Shown: positions 22,103 to 33,635, numbered from the stretch's first letter. The stretch is DNA of 64,000 nt from Ilex aquifolium (GCA_951799425.1 OX637394.1:2677501-2741500), one strand, 5' to 3'. A program made the numbers and translations. Notes: generated by a model from the letters alone, not told the origin.

Positions 22103-23029
22103 GAGCATCTCCAACCATGACTCAAATTTAGACTCAAATTTGAGTCTAAATTTGAGTAAAAAGCTTGATTTGGTATAGAGTACTTCAATGGGCAAACTCA
22201 AATATCTACTCAAATCTTTTACAAAATTCCCTTATTATCCCAAAACTCATTTTTTTTGTGTCATTCAAATCATAATATTTGATAAAATAAATGAAACTTT
22301 CATCTCTCCACAAATGAATAATTCAAAAAAATAAATAAATATGTATACAACACTACATGAAAATAAAGAAACCACCCAGGAATTCTAAGATTATTCTAAT
22401 CCCTTATTATTTTTATAAATCCAAATAAAGAAAAAAAAATAGTTAACATGGGCATGGTCTGAAGAACACAAAAACATACGTTTTTAACAAAAATGAAAGA
22501 TTGAATAAATAAAATGTCAAATTTTCTAAATTTGTGGGTACCGAAAACTTAAAATTTTAGGAAAAATCGATGGTCTGAAATTGTACTACCGATAGTGTTT
22601 AACTCGAAAAAATCAAAGAAAAATATGATGGATAAGCTTAGGGTTTATATAGTATGAAAGATGGGTGAGATTAGAGTTTTTAAAAATACAAGAAATTAAG
22701 AAGATAGAAGATGAAAAACAAAAAACTTACCTACATGCCTTCAAATGATTTGTGAAAACTTCGGTGGTGGTCGGTGATGGAAGCAGTGTAGTAGATAAAG
22801 GTAAGAAAAGACAGAGAACAAGTAGTCAAAGAAGTCTTTTAGTTTTGGATAGATTAAAAAGTTACCGTTAGAAATTTGGTATAGAATTTGAGTCTGCTTC
22901 AATTTGGGTCCAGAATAAGTTCTGTCTTGATTTGGTATAGGTTTGAGTCCAAGGTTGGAGAAGCTTTTTAGGCCATTTTGACTCAAATTTAAATTTGAGT
23001 CTACATTTGAGTCAAGGTTGGAGATGCTC
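22103..23029. mobile_element. PIF/Harbinger-like MITE, 927 bp
   Basis: Flanked by TAA (22100-22102 and 23030-23032). Ends GAGCATCTCCAACC and GGTTGGAGATGCTC are inverted. Just inside, both ends carry repeated ACTCAAATTT(A/G)AGTC words that can fold on themselves. The interior has no transposase frame. Degraded relatives lie at 28880-29460 and form the outer shell at 29462-31532. Confidence 0.85.
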
Positions 23030-23378
23030 TAAACAGTAATAATTTTTGACTCATTTCATATTACGTTTTTTTTTTTGGGTAATTAAGATGCTAAATTTAT
23101 AGTACGGCCACCTTTTTGCCCTACCCTACAACATAGCCAAGACGGGCACCTGTGATTCGAGGCCTGCCTGCCCCCGAATGCCAAGTCTGCAATGCCGCCC
23201 TATACTTCTACCACCTGTAACTTATCATATGTCTATGAACCCTATACAAATAGCTGCTTAGCTGTTCTCTCTCTCTCTCTCTCACAGCTTCCCCGTGATG
23301 CGGCTTTAATTTACTGTTAGGCATTGATGGGTCGTGTCTTTATGCATCTCTTTAACCCCATCTACTCTCTAAATCTAG
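23030..23378. other. upstream region of the first MIR167 gene
   Basis: A relatively GC-rich stretch (23110-23230) followed by a (CT)n tract at 23264-23283. Its lower AT content than the adjoining repeats and its position just before a TATA box suggest promoter sequence. Confidence 0.4.
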
Positions 23379-23386
23379 TATAAATA
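23379..23386 (+). promoter_or_regulatory. TATA box of the first MIR167 gene
   Basis: TATAAATA lies about 0.5 kb before the mature miR167, preceded by a CT-rich tract. This is a plausible Pol II core promoter for the primary transcript, with transcription predicted to begin near 23410. There is no closer convincing TATA box. Confidence 0.5.
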
Positions 23387-23865
23387 ACACCATCCCTGGT
23401 GACTCTGTCCAATCTGAATCTTTTTAGGGTTTTCATCTTCTTCTTTTTTGTTAAGTTTTTGGGGTTCATCTTTCTCTACTTAATGAAAGGGTTTTTTTTG
23501 GGTAAAACCCTTGTCTTTCTTTTCTTCTGTTTCTTGCTGTCTTTGTCTTCTTGCTTTTTAATCACTGGAATGCCTTCTTCCTCCGTCTTCCAAAACTCAT
23601 GATTTTCGTCCTTGCAGAGCAAAATTTCTTCTTCTTTTTTTGTGTCGTATCTTTTTCCGCTTTCTTGGGAATATTGGAACCCTTTTGTAGATTCGTTTGT
23701 TGAATACGGATGAAGAGGGCATAGCTGTGACGGTTAGCAATTTTTCAAAGATTATATCTTCTTGTTGTTGATTTAATCTCTGCTTTGATGAAGTACTTTC
23801 TAAGGTTTTTCTCCATTTTAGTGTCGTGTATGCAGCGAGTTGACTTGCTATCTCTTCAACTTTTA

Positions 23866-23990
23866 TAAAGTCTGCGAGGGAATAAGTGAAGCTGCCAGCA
23901 TGATCTAGCCTTGGTTAGAGAGAAAAAGAAGAGATTGCTAACCCTAGCTAGGTCATGCTCTGACAGCCTCACTCCTTCCTCTTTGGGGAC
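23866..23990 (+). ncRNA. MIR167: MIR167 precursor, first of two
   Basis: The 21-nt mature miR167 (TGAAGCTGCCAGCATGATCT plus A) is exact at 23887-23907 in the 5' arm. The complementary arm runs from about 23948 to 23973 (GGTCATGCTCTGACAGCCTC core). The stem extends into the loop (GGTTAG with CTAACC) and below the duplex (GAGGGAATAAGTGA with TCACTCCTTCCTC), a proper plant hairpin with a loop of about 20 nt. The star arm has two extra unpaired bases opposite the middle of the miRNA and A:C mismatches at two positions. miR167 is known to direct cleavage of ARF6/ARF8 mRNAs in auxin signalling and reproductive development. A strong 5' splice site (ACTGTAAGTAT, intron from 24063) lies about 70 nt past the hairpin. 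Confidence 0.94.
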
Positions 23991-24062
23991 CCAAAAGATT
24001 CCAAACATCCTTCTGTTCTTAAAAAGAAAAGAAACGCAAAAACACAAACAGAGAAAATCACT

Positions 24063-26020
24063 GTAAGTATGTTATAATTTTCTTATAGTATTGTGACTCA
24101 TCCCTTGCCTGCTTTCTAAATTTCTATTTTATTTATTTTGGTTGATTATTGACTCTGCTTTCTTTGTAATAAAATTATTCAATTGCTTCTAACGGTTATG
24201 ACTATTTCCACAAATGATTTGATAATAGGGTAATGAGAAGTAGTCATGATTTGATGATATGGAAATGGGAGGGTTTTTTTTTTTTTTTTACTTATTTTGT
24301 TGCACCTGAGAAATGGGAATTGATGAGTAGAGAGAACTATACGCCAAGTTTATCATGTGGAAAACTATGCTATCAAAGAGTTATTTTTCAGTATTTTATG
24401 AAAATTTTTATCATAAATTCGTATAAAATAAAGTAATATCCACACTTACATTTGGTGATGTTGCCATAAGATGACATTGTTTAGAATTAATCCTGGTATT
24501 TTATGATTGTAACCCGATTGTTCTTGACATTTATGGTTGATTTTTATCTTCAGGCCATAGTTTAGCCTTTGTTGTAATAGGTTTTTATGTAGTTATAACT
24601 CAAATCCTTAAATGAGTTGTATGACGTTTTTATTTGCTTGTGACTTTGTGTACGGTGTTTTCAAGTATGAGCTTATTCATGTCATGTGCACAAGCAAAAA
24701 AAGATGAATGAGGAGCTTGGAGGAGTCTTTTGGTAAGGGCCAAGAGCATCTTCCTTTTTGTTTTTATGTCCTCAAGTTAGAAATACCCATGTTTGCTGTT
24801 ACTCTGTCCAGTGAAAAGGTGTTGGATACTTGGAATCCGACAATCATTTCTCCTGTAAAACAGCCGTGGTTTCTAGTTATTTTAGATATCAAACTTGGAT
24901 CATCTTGTCACTTGATGATGTTTTTTTGAAGAAATTGATGTTATCAATCTAATGTATACTTCTTAATGATGATTGAACAGAATACCTTCAGCTAAAAAGC
25001 TCATGTCTATGGGAGATAAAGGGTGTACTTTTATTTTTTTGAACTTGATGAAGGATGTACTTCAAAATAATCAGATCCCCACCGGTGAGGGATTTAATAC
25101 ATTGGCACCAGCTTGACCACAAGTTTCATAATGTTTACTCAAATTTACTCAAATGTTAAATAACTTAAATAAAATTCAAAAATTAAAATTCAAACGCATA
25201 TTATCTTTTGAATGAGTGTGGGGCTTATTCATTTAAATAACTTAAATGAAATTCAAAAATTAAAATTCAAATGCATATTATCTCTTGAATTGAGTATGTG
25301 ACGAGTGGATTGTACTGAAAAAATTGATGGGGTTTATTTATCCAATGAATAATATTTATTTAGATTGTAATTTTTTGGGTTTCATTTAAATTTTGTAGTA
25401 TTGCTCCAACGTAGAGCCTTTATAACCTCACTCAAAATCAAGTCACGCTTATCAAACGCGCTCTCCGAAGAAGAAATAGGATTAGTGCAGAAACATAGAA
25501 AGAAACCACTACAAAGTTGAATTTTAAGTTGAAAAATTGACACTTGTATCGTTTTCAAGTTCCATACCAAACATTTGAAAGTGGGAAAAAAAAAAATGAA
25601 GTTTGTAAGTAAATAGATATGTGATTTTAGATGGTTAGTCGATGAATTCGAAGGAGTAATCGAGACTTGGAGTAATCGAGACAAGTCTGAATATTTTGTA
25701 ACAAAAAAAAAATAAATAAAAGAAAGATATATGATCGTATAAAAACGAAAAAAGAACTCGAAATCAAGAACTTTTCTTTAGAATACCAAAATTTTCTACC
25801 TTTCTAGTACTTTGATACGGGTGTGCCTCTGCATGCTTCCTTTTGGTTCTTTCCGGCAATCCTTCCAAACGAATCAAAACAAGTTGAAAGAAACAAACAA
25901 GGTCAAAATCAGAACTTTCATCAGAACATGTGAATTTTCATAAAATAATTGCCAGTATCAGACTGTTCAACTTTAGAGATTAGACTCTTATATATTGATA
26001 TATAATACTTAATCCATTTT
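24063..26020. other. between the MIR167 genes: possible pri-miRNA intron, then intergenic
   Basis: Starts with a donor-like GTAAGT at 24063. No coding exon recognised. A 77-bp tandem duplication lies at 25158-25300 (two units containing ACTTAAAT(A/G)AAATTCAAAAA). The frames at 24233-24436, 24708-24929 and 25382-25684(-) have no recognisable domain. Confidence 0.4.
25158..25300. repeat. 77-bp tandem duplication
   Basis: AAATAACTTAAAT starts at 25158 and again at 25235; both units continue through ATTCAAAAATTAAAATTCAA and GCATATTATCT(T/C)TTGAAT. Non-coding. Confidence 0.8.
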
Positions 26021-26023
26021 AAG

Positions 26024-26403
26024 AGCATCTCCAAGAGAAGCTGAAAGCGCAAAAATAGCTAAAATTTACCTAATCAAAGTAAAAAATCATACTCCAATAG
26101 ATCCTCTTCAAATACTCTAAAATAATTTTTTACTACAGTGATACTTTAAATATAGAAGATCACTGTAACAACTTGTAAACATATTTTGTATCATTTTCTC
26201 TCTCTTCCTCTCCTTTATTCTATTCTTTCTCTTTTTTCATTATTCTCAACAAAAATAATATAAAAAAAATGAGAAATAATATTTAAAATGAGTAGTTAAA
26301 AATATAGAGAATCTGTTGGAGTGTGTATTGAAAAAGTGAGTAGTTAAAATAGAAAAAATTATTTTTTAGGTAGTTAAAATACAATTTGTTGTTGAAGATG
26401 CTC
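26024..26403. mobile_element. PIF/Harbinger-like MITE, intact copy
   Basis: GAGCATCTCCAA at the left and GAAGATGCTC at the right, with TAA on both sides (26021-26023 and 26404-26406). The body matches the copy at 20977-21574 without the nested insert. Confidence 0.8.
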
Positions 26404-26836
26404 TAATGTCTTTATTATCTGCTTTTAATGTACAGCAGACAGTAACTTGATGGAGAAGAGGCAAGCACCCGACAAATGTCATTCCATGTTTGTAAAGAAA
26501 AAATTATCCTCATTGAACAAAGAAAAGATACTTATAAGGAATAAAGAGGGTACATGTGAGACAAATCAGGAAACCAAAATATATGCATATGAGAGAGAGA
26601 GAGAGTCACATGAGATTGTTGGGTGGAGATGCCTTTCCTTTCTTCTACATCTACGAAGACACACAAATGGTCCCCCATGAATTCCATGTGCTCTACTCTC
26701 ATTTTAGGCTACTGGATGTGTTTACATATATTATTCTTGGTAGAGGGAGATAGTGAAAGAGAGATAGATTAGTGTGTCACCAAGCTTAAGTTTTTTTTTA
26801 GTCAGTAAATACATACCAAGCTAAAGTTAATAAAAC

Positions 26837-27066
26837 TCTAAGAGATAATTCAAGTAATAACAGAGACGAGTTTATAAATTCAGATATCTTGAGTTTAAAT
26901 TTTTGTAAATTTTTTGGGGTTAAGTTATGAAAGATTTATCTCTCATGAATATTTTATTGTTGACATAGATGACTTATTTTTGACCAAATTAGAGAGAAAA
27001 TTAATTGAAGTGCGCGTAAATTGGTTCAAACACCCACACCCACGACTGTTGAACAAAAAAAAAAAG
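26837..27066 (+). mobile_element. SINE-like copy with A-tail
   Basis: Same family as 16778-17020: AAGTAATAACAGAGACGAG (A-box region), GAGTTTAAATTTTTG (B-box region), and a tail with GCGTAAATTGGTTCAAACAC, ending in a ~12-base A run at 27054-27065. Confidence 0.6.
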
Positions 27067-27293
27067 TTAACAAAGGCTCTAGGTAAATTTTAGGGAATGT
27101 GATACCATTTAATACAGTTTCTTCCTATTTTTTTTTTTTTGGTGAGATGGATTTGGATCCAAATTCTAGGAACTCTTAGGCCCTAGCCGGCTTGTCTGGA
27201 TACTTTGGACCCGTCTCACGAGCTTTTCGTTCCCTAATAACAAGAAGATCACTGAACCAGTCACACGAAGAGATTGTGATCTTCTTGGCCCTC

Positions 27294-27301
27294 TATATAT
27301 A
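27294..27301 (+). promoter_or_regulatory. TATA box of the second MIR167 gene
   Basis: CTCTATATATACTC lies 135 bp before the mature miR167, placing the start of the primary transcript near 27325. CT-rich sequence follows, common in 5' regions of plant genes. Confidence 0.5.
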
Positions 27302-27411
27302 CTCTTCTCTCTAGGGTCTCCTTTAAGCTAAAGAGGAAAAATACAAATGAATCTCTCTCTCTTTCTCTCATACACACACAAACACTCACAGCCGAAGGTT
27401 TACCTGCTAAT

Positions 27412-27515
27412 CGTGCACCACTAGCAGTTGAAGCTGCCAGCATGATCTAAAACTTCTCTTTCTGTCAAGGGAAGAGAAAGATCAGATCGTGTGGCAGCTT
27501 CACCTGTTGATGGGA
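27412..27515 (+). ncRNA. MIR167: MIR167 precursor, second of two
   Basis: The exact 21-nt miR167 is at 27429-27449 (TGAAGCTGCCAGCATGATCT plus A). The star, beginning AGATCGTGTGGCAGCTTCAC, is at 27484-27504, leaving the usual 3' overhangs. Pairing is near complete apart from a single bulged G on the miRNA arm and a G:U pair. The loop side has a second stem (TTCTCTT with AAGAGAA). This hairpin is shorter and better paired than the one 3.5 kb upstream, and the arms outside the mature sequence differ, so the two loci are separate genes rather than a fresh duplication. Expected targets are the ARF6/ARF8 messages, as for all miR167. Confidence 0.95.
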
Positions 27516-28879
27516 TCACGAAAAAACCCTAAATATCTTGGTCATCTGCATTCTGGTTTTATCAGGTATTTTCTCAACCTTTTTTGGATTTAAGAACGAT
27601 CCCAATGCAGATTTTCTCTACTTGCTAACTAGCAATGATAATAAGGTAAAAAGCATTCGGAGGCATCATAAAGTTGGAGGGGATGATCTCATTCTTACTT
27701 CTATTGCTCAAGATACTGTCTGTACCCGCCACTCAAAACCCCTTCACTTCACCCCAACCCGTTTGATGTGTGAATCATTTTTATTTTGTATCGTAAAAGT
27801 ATAGCTGGAAGTGGGTGTCTGAATGGTGAGAAATAGATCCATCTGCTAAGTGATTTCGGTTTGATTGTTTAAGCAATTTTAGAAAAACATGGTAGTTCAA
27901 CTTGATAACGGTTCAACATAATCCGAAGTTTTATATATATATTTAGTTCATATCTCTTTCTATTAATTTAAACTTTTTTAGAATAGATAGCGGTTCAACA
28001 TAATCCGAAGTTATTAAGTCCAAAATCATACTTGAAAATTCCTCATTTATTTTGTATTGGGTTAGAATTGTAAGCTTTAATTTGAAGTAGGAAGTCGTGT
28101 TACTGTTTAGTCTGTTTTACCTCTTGAGCCAATGCCTAAGGTTAGGTTTGCAAAGAAGACACTTTTTAGCGTATTATTAATATGTTTTTGTTATTTTACT
28201 AAAAAGATGATTGATCATGGTGCTTCATTGTTGTACGTGTCATCTTATGCAGCATGAAGATGATTATGTAGTAGTTTTTAGTGACATAATTTCACACTTG
28301 TCCAACTCTGGTTGGCTCTTTTGTGACCTCCCTTTCTTAATCATCCATCATACATATCGTTACAATCTCTAACCACCGTTTATGACAAAATCGGATTGGT
28401 TCCCAGCCAAACATATGTTTATGGTGATGAAATGATGTAATGTTGATGTGATGATGTTTTTAGTTTCACTTGTAATTCAAATTTTACTTTAACATGCGAA
28501 TGTCACATGTTTTATCTGTTGTTATCTTTTTCTTTTTCTTTTGTTTTTTTGTCTTGTTTATTTTCATGTCATAATTTAATGTTTTCTAAATATTTTACGC
28601 TCAAATTGAGTTTTCAGATCCCGTTTAAAAAAAATAAAAAATTTTGAGTTTTTAGATAGGAAAGTATTGTTTTGATCTAATTTAAGGACTTAATTAATTA
28701 TAATTTTTGGATTGAAAGTGAGTTTTATTTAACATTAGCATTCACAATTAATCTAATGGTAATATTTAATTAGGTTTTTGATTGGGTTCTCAAATTAGAT
28801 TCCTATAGCATTGAGAATAAAATGTTCTCCAATACATTTTCTCTTCAATTCTATTCTTAACATTTCATATTCAAGTGGA
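27516..28879. other. downstream of the second MIR167; no coding gene recognised
   Basis: Probably begins with the remainder of the primary transcript. GGTTCAACATAATCCGAAGT occurs twice, at about 27908 and 27992. The 88-codon frame at 27538-27804 shows no recognisable domain. Confidence 0.4.
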
Positions 28880-29461
28880 ATCTATTAGAACATTTTCAAC
28901 CATAACTCAAATTGTTACTTAAATTTGAGTTAACATTTGAGAAAAGGAAGAGAAACTCAAATTTAAAGGAAGAGAAATCCAAATTTAAAGAAAAGAAAAA
29001 TTCAAATTTAAATGAAGGTAAGCCTAAATTTGAAAAAGGTAAAATATAACCATTGAATCTTTAAAAGATGGTGAAATCTCACTATTAAATATTTATGTAA
29101 AGATTTAAGTTTCCTTAGAGCATTTTCAACTATGACTCAAATTTTTATTCAAATTTAAATTAACATTTGAGTAAAAAGTTTGATTTGATAAAAAGTGTTC
29201 CAATGAACAAACTCAAATTTAAAGAAAGAGAGACTCAAATTTAAATGAGGGCAAACCCAAATTTAAAAGGGAGTAAAGATGACAATTGAATCTTTAAAAA
29301 ATGGTAAAATTTCACCATTAAAGATTTGAGTATCTCTTGATTTGAGTAAAAAATTGAGTTTTCCTTAATTTGGTATAAGTTTGAGTCAATGATAAGTTTT
29401 TTAGACTTTTTTACTCAAATTTAAATTTGAATCTAAATTTGAGTTAGAGTTAGAGATGCCC
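28880..29461. mobile_element. degraded PIF/Harbinger-like MITE relatives
   Basis: Two worn copies of the 22103-23029 family. One starts at about 28890 (GAACATTTTCAACCATAACT). A second starts at about 29119 (GAGCATTTTCAACTATGACT) and ends near 29461 (GAGTTAGAGATGCCCT). Both carry ACTCAAATTTAAA words. Confidence 0.6.
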
Positions 29462-31532
29462 TAAGTATCTCCAGGCCTTACCTTTTTTTGTTCCCAAATT
29501 TAAATTTGGGTAACAATGGTCTAAAATGCTTCTCCAATGCTAGATTCATATATATACAAATGAAGGAAAATCATTTTTTAAATCCAAATCAAGGAAGACC
29601 ATTTTTTAAACCCAAATATTTAATGGTGAGATTACACTCTCTTTTAAATTTGAGTTTCTCTTCCTTTACCCCCTGTTTGGTATGAGGGAAAATAGGGAGG
29701 ATGGGAAATGGAAGAAGGAAAGTGAGAGGGAAGGAATTGTTTTCCATTGTTTGATTTAGAAGGAAAATGGGAGGGAATGGAAAGTGGAGGGGAGAAGGAT
29801 TCTCTGCCGCCCGCCAATAATTTTCCCCCCATTTTTGGGCAGAAAATGAACTGAAAACGTGGAGGGAGATGACGTCTTTTGAGAATTGACTATTTTACCC
29901 TTTTGTAGCAGACAAAATCCATTCACCTCTATACAACGATGAAACCAAACAAGCAAACAAATCACTAACAAATCACCTCTATACAACTCTGAATTATAGC
30001 CTGTAATTCTCTCAGAAATCGACGATGACTTGGACAAAGCACAAGCAAAGCAACACAACAAAGGTCCCCTAAAATCGAAGCATTGTAGATCAGAAGACCC
30101 ACAAAATCACAGGCTGAAGAGATTAAGTATAAGAAGACCCACAAAATCGAAGCATCACCTTGACTAGAGGGCCTCTTCTTCTTCTTTCAGTGGAGACCCA
30201 TCACAGATCAGTAGAGGCCCATCGCAAATCGTCAATCGCATAGTTGTAGTTTGTCAATCTCTCACTGCTCGCCTCTCTTTCTCTCTCTATCTCTCTGGTG
30301 ACTGAGAAACGACGGGCAATTGTTCTCAAGAAGAAGATGAGGTAGGGTTTGGGAATTGGGGGTTTTATATATTTTTGTTTTGGGAGAATTACACCCAGAC
30401 ATCATGAGGTTTATCACTTAATCACTTAGATCCCCTGACATTTGAAATATTACATATAGACACCCTAAAGTTTATACGCACGTAACAGTTAGACCGCTGA
30501 TGTAAATATATCCATTATAGTTCAACACCTTGTTTAATTTTTTAGTTTTATTCTAATAGATAGTATAATTATATACTAACTATGATTTTTTTTTTAAAAA
30601 CTAGATTTTTATTTTTGATTTTATTTCAATAAATAACATAATAGAACATGAATTTTGGATGTAAAATTTATGTTATATTATAAATGACTTAGACCCCTTG
30701 TTTAATTTTTTAGTTTTATTCCAATAGATAATATAATTGTATACTAATTACGATTTTTTAAGAAAAAAATAAATTTTTAATTTTAATTTTATTTGAATAA
30801 ATAATACAATAGAACATGAATTTTGGTTGTAAAATTTAAAATATTTGATATAATATTTCAATGTCAAGGGGTTTGTGTGTAATATTTCAAATGTCAAGGG
30901 GTTTGTGTGTAATATTTTAAATATCAAAGGGTCTATGTGTAATATTTCAAACATCAAGGGGTCTGAGTGATTAAATGACAAACCTCATGAGATCTCAGTT
31001 TAATTCTCCCTTTTGTTTTTTTTTTTATTTTGTTAAAGGACAAAAAAAAAAATTAACAAGAAGCTCGTGCTGAAACCAAACAGAAAGCATTTTTAGCCGT
31101 CCATTTTCATTCAGAATGGTCAGTTACAAATCGAGTGGTCGGATTTGCGAGTTTTTTTCCATAGCCCTAATTACTTTAAAAAAAATTCACCACTTAGATG
31201 TGAGGGTATAATGGTAAATTTGGTATATATATTTTTCATTTTCATCAAATTTTTCATCCATCATACCAAACATAAATGAGAGAAAATATAATTTTTCCCT
31301 ATAGGGATGAAAAATCTTTCCCATCCATTTTCCATCCTTTCAACTTTCCATCATTCCTACCAAACGGACCATTAAATTTGAATTTTTCCATTGGAGAGGT
31401 CTATATCAAATCAAATGTTTTTACAATTCAAATTTGGGTAAGGGTTTGGATATAGGGTTAGAGAAGGTTTTTAAAATTTTTTTACTCAAATTTAAATTTG
31501 AATCTAAAAAAAAAGTAAGAGTTGGAGATGCT
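29462..31532. mobile_element. three-layer nested MITE cluster
   Basis: Outer shell: 29462-29675 plus 31373-31532, the latter ending TTGGAGATGCTC, related to the MITE at 22103. Middle element: about 29676-31372, with CTGTTTGGTATGAGGG at the left and ATTCCTACCAAACGG at the right as inverted ends. Innermost: the complete 629-bp element at 30382-31010. The region 29803 onward is repeated at 43367, so the nest predates the unit duplication. Confidence 0.65.
30382..31010. mobile_element. Mutator-type MITE with 9-bp target duplication
   Basis: GGGAGAATTACACCCAGAC at the left mirrors ...TTTAATTCTCCC at the right, and the inverted ends continue for about 80 bp (TCACTTAATCACT against GTGATTAAATGAC). 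Direct repeats TTTTGTTTT flank it (30373-30381 and 31011-31019). The interior has two ~170-bp direct units (TTTAATTTTTTAGTTTTATT) and four ~30-bp units (AATATTTCAAATGTCAAGGG) near the right end. The twin is at 43936-44565. Confidence 0.85.
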
Positions 31533-31740
31533 CTTATATACAAGTGAGTTTCTTACTCATTAATAATAGATAATTTGCCAAAAAAAATTAAAAATAAAAT
31601 ATATTGGAAACAAAATATGGATTCATAACATTGCTCTTTCGAATATCAACTGTTGTCTGAAATGATATCTCATCATCAACTACCCAACCAGTAAAGCCCT
31701 CGTCTAAGATCTCATTGGACGATATGGCTAAAGTTCATAT

Positions 31741-32849
31741 TGATGATGCACAAAATTGTCTTTGGTAATATCAACAGTCAAATGTGAATAATGATGTAAT
31801 TAATGAATAATTAACAAGCAATCAATGTCAATCAATGGAACTTAAAGCAATAAATAATAGATCAACACAGGAAATTATAGTGGTTCGGTCTCAGATGACC
31901 TACTCCACTTTCGGGAATGGCAGCGGTGACCTGGTGTTCTTTATTGATAAATAAGAGTCACCGGAGTGTTACAGAGCTTTGAGAGAGAGAGAGGGATAAC
32001 AAGTGTGTAGTGAGGCATGTCTCTAGGTGTCTGAGATGTATCGAGGTATATTCAACGTGTCTTTACCCTTGAGAGGAATTACATTATATAGCTATGGTGA
32101 GGCGGTGCCGTGAGGAAGAGGTCTTCCACTATTTTGGTAAGTACAATCATGGTAAGAGTGGACCTCTTTGGCAAACACAATTAAGGTAGGAGTTGATCTC
32201 CGTATCCCGTCATTCTCTCACTCGTGCTCCTATTTAGTCGGAGGAGAGTCTTGATTTGATTGGACTTTAGGCTGGACCTTGAGTTGGAGTAGGAGTACCG
32301 GAGTCCCAAGGCAAGAGGGCACCAAGGGGTAGGCGCCCAATGGGCGGCGCCCCATGGTTGGCGCCAATGGGCGGCGCCCCATGGTTGGCGCCCTATGGGT
32401 GGCGCCTAAGGGTGGTCATCCCCTTTGGTGTCTTCCTTGGGCTTAGGTGTTGGCTTCTGGTGTCTTCCTTCTTGGACTTGAAGCATCATTGCATGAGGAG
32501 AAGCAAGTGAGAGGTTGAGGAAGAGTGAACTTTGTGTTGGAGTACCAGGCAACAGGAGTGGAGAGAGGTAGGCGCCCAAGTGACCAGGTCCAAGTGATGA
32601 GGTCCAGGTGATGACTCCAAGTGATGACTCCAAGTGATGAGTGAGGGTGGCGCCCAAGTGATGAGTGACCTCCTTGTTGGCGCCCCTTGGTCTCCCTTGG
32701 CCATTTGGCTTCCTTCTGAATTCGTTTTGGATGGGTTGACCCGGCTGAATGGGTTTTAGCGACTTGGGCTTCTTCTTGAGTTCTTTAATATTTGGGCCTT
32801 TTCTCGATTTATTTTATCGGGCTTGACCTAGTCAAATTTGGGCTCGTCA
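31741..32849 (+). mobile_element. solo LTR, 1109 bp
   Basis: Starts TGATGATGC and ends GGCTCGTCA (TG...CA), flanked by the 5-bp direct repeat CATAT (31736-31740 and 32850-32854). The other copy of the unit has the empty site at 45313-45317 (TTCATATTGC), so insertion occurred after the duplication, or was lost from copy 2. TTATATAGC near 32090 could be the LTR TATA box, and GTGGTTCGGTCTCAG near 31883 resembles words seen in plant copia LTRs. Beginning and end are not copies of each other, so it is one LTR, not a small two-LTR element. A GC-rich GGCGCC cluster lies at 32330-32410. Confidence 0.8.
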
Positions 32850-32854
32850 CATAT

Positions 32855-33429
32855 TGCTATCAATTAATTTTATTAAGAGTACAAATTAATTTTTTTAAAA
32901 TTTTTCGGGGTGCAAATTACTATTTATTGTTTTTTTTTTTTTTTGTGCGTGAAAGAGTGCATAATTTTTATATTAATATATTTTTTCAAATTTAGCATGG
33001 TTCGATTCTCCCCAATGATTTAAGGATTCTTATCCCACATTTTTTCTCTCAAAATAATTTAATATTATCATTTGACATAAAACATGAAAAAGTCAAAATA
33101 TATTAAATTTATCCTTGCATATAAAGAAGGAAAAACCGAAAGAAAGAGTGGTTCATGGAGTCTTCGATAATTTTTTTTTCAAGGATATTATCACAATAAT
33201 AAATGAAGAACAATATCTAAGTTCTTGATTTTAAGGACTTAAATTATTATGATTTGTAATCTTGGGACCAAATTTAAATTTAAATAATTGATAATAATTT
33301 GTGAAAAAAAATATAATTTATTCAAAACAATTAAAAAAAATGAATTCATATGAGAACTCCCAATCTCAGGCACACCCCTATAGTTTACAGAAGAGGGGAC
33401 TCCGACATGTTTTTTACATCTCGTTCAAC
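32855..33429. other. non-coding part of unit copy 1
   Basis: AT-rich; repeated at 45318-45891 in unit copy 2. No gene recognised. Confidence 0.5.
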
Positions 33430-33605
33430 TTTTTTTTTTAATAGTTATTGATGTTCGAAATAGTTTACACACATCTTAATTATTTTTTTCTTTGATTCGT
33501 TGAAAAATATTGATTCACGTCAAAATTAAGATATTTATAAAAAATAAATTTTAATCCTAAAAAACTATCAAAATTAAAATTCTAAATTTAAAATTCGTCC
33601 ATGAC
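33430..33605 (-). mobile_element. SINE-like copy, 5'-truncated, unit copy 1
   Basis: Read on the minus strand it begins GGACGAATTTTAAATTTAGA, passes ATAAATATCTTAATTTTGAC and ends in a T-rich plus-strand run (33431-33439) that is the A-tail. Same family as 16778-17020. Repeated at 45892-46069. Confidence 0.5.
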
Positions 33606-33635
33606 TTGATTGATTTGCGCAGCGTTCATATTTGA

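Noticed and set aside
31741..32849. A small two-LTR (TRIM) element instead of a solo LTR
   Set aside because: The start and end of the segment are not copies of each other, and no primer-binding site is seen inside.
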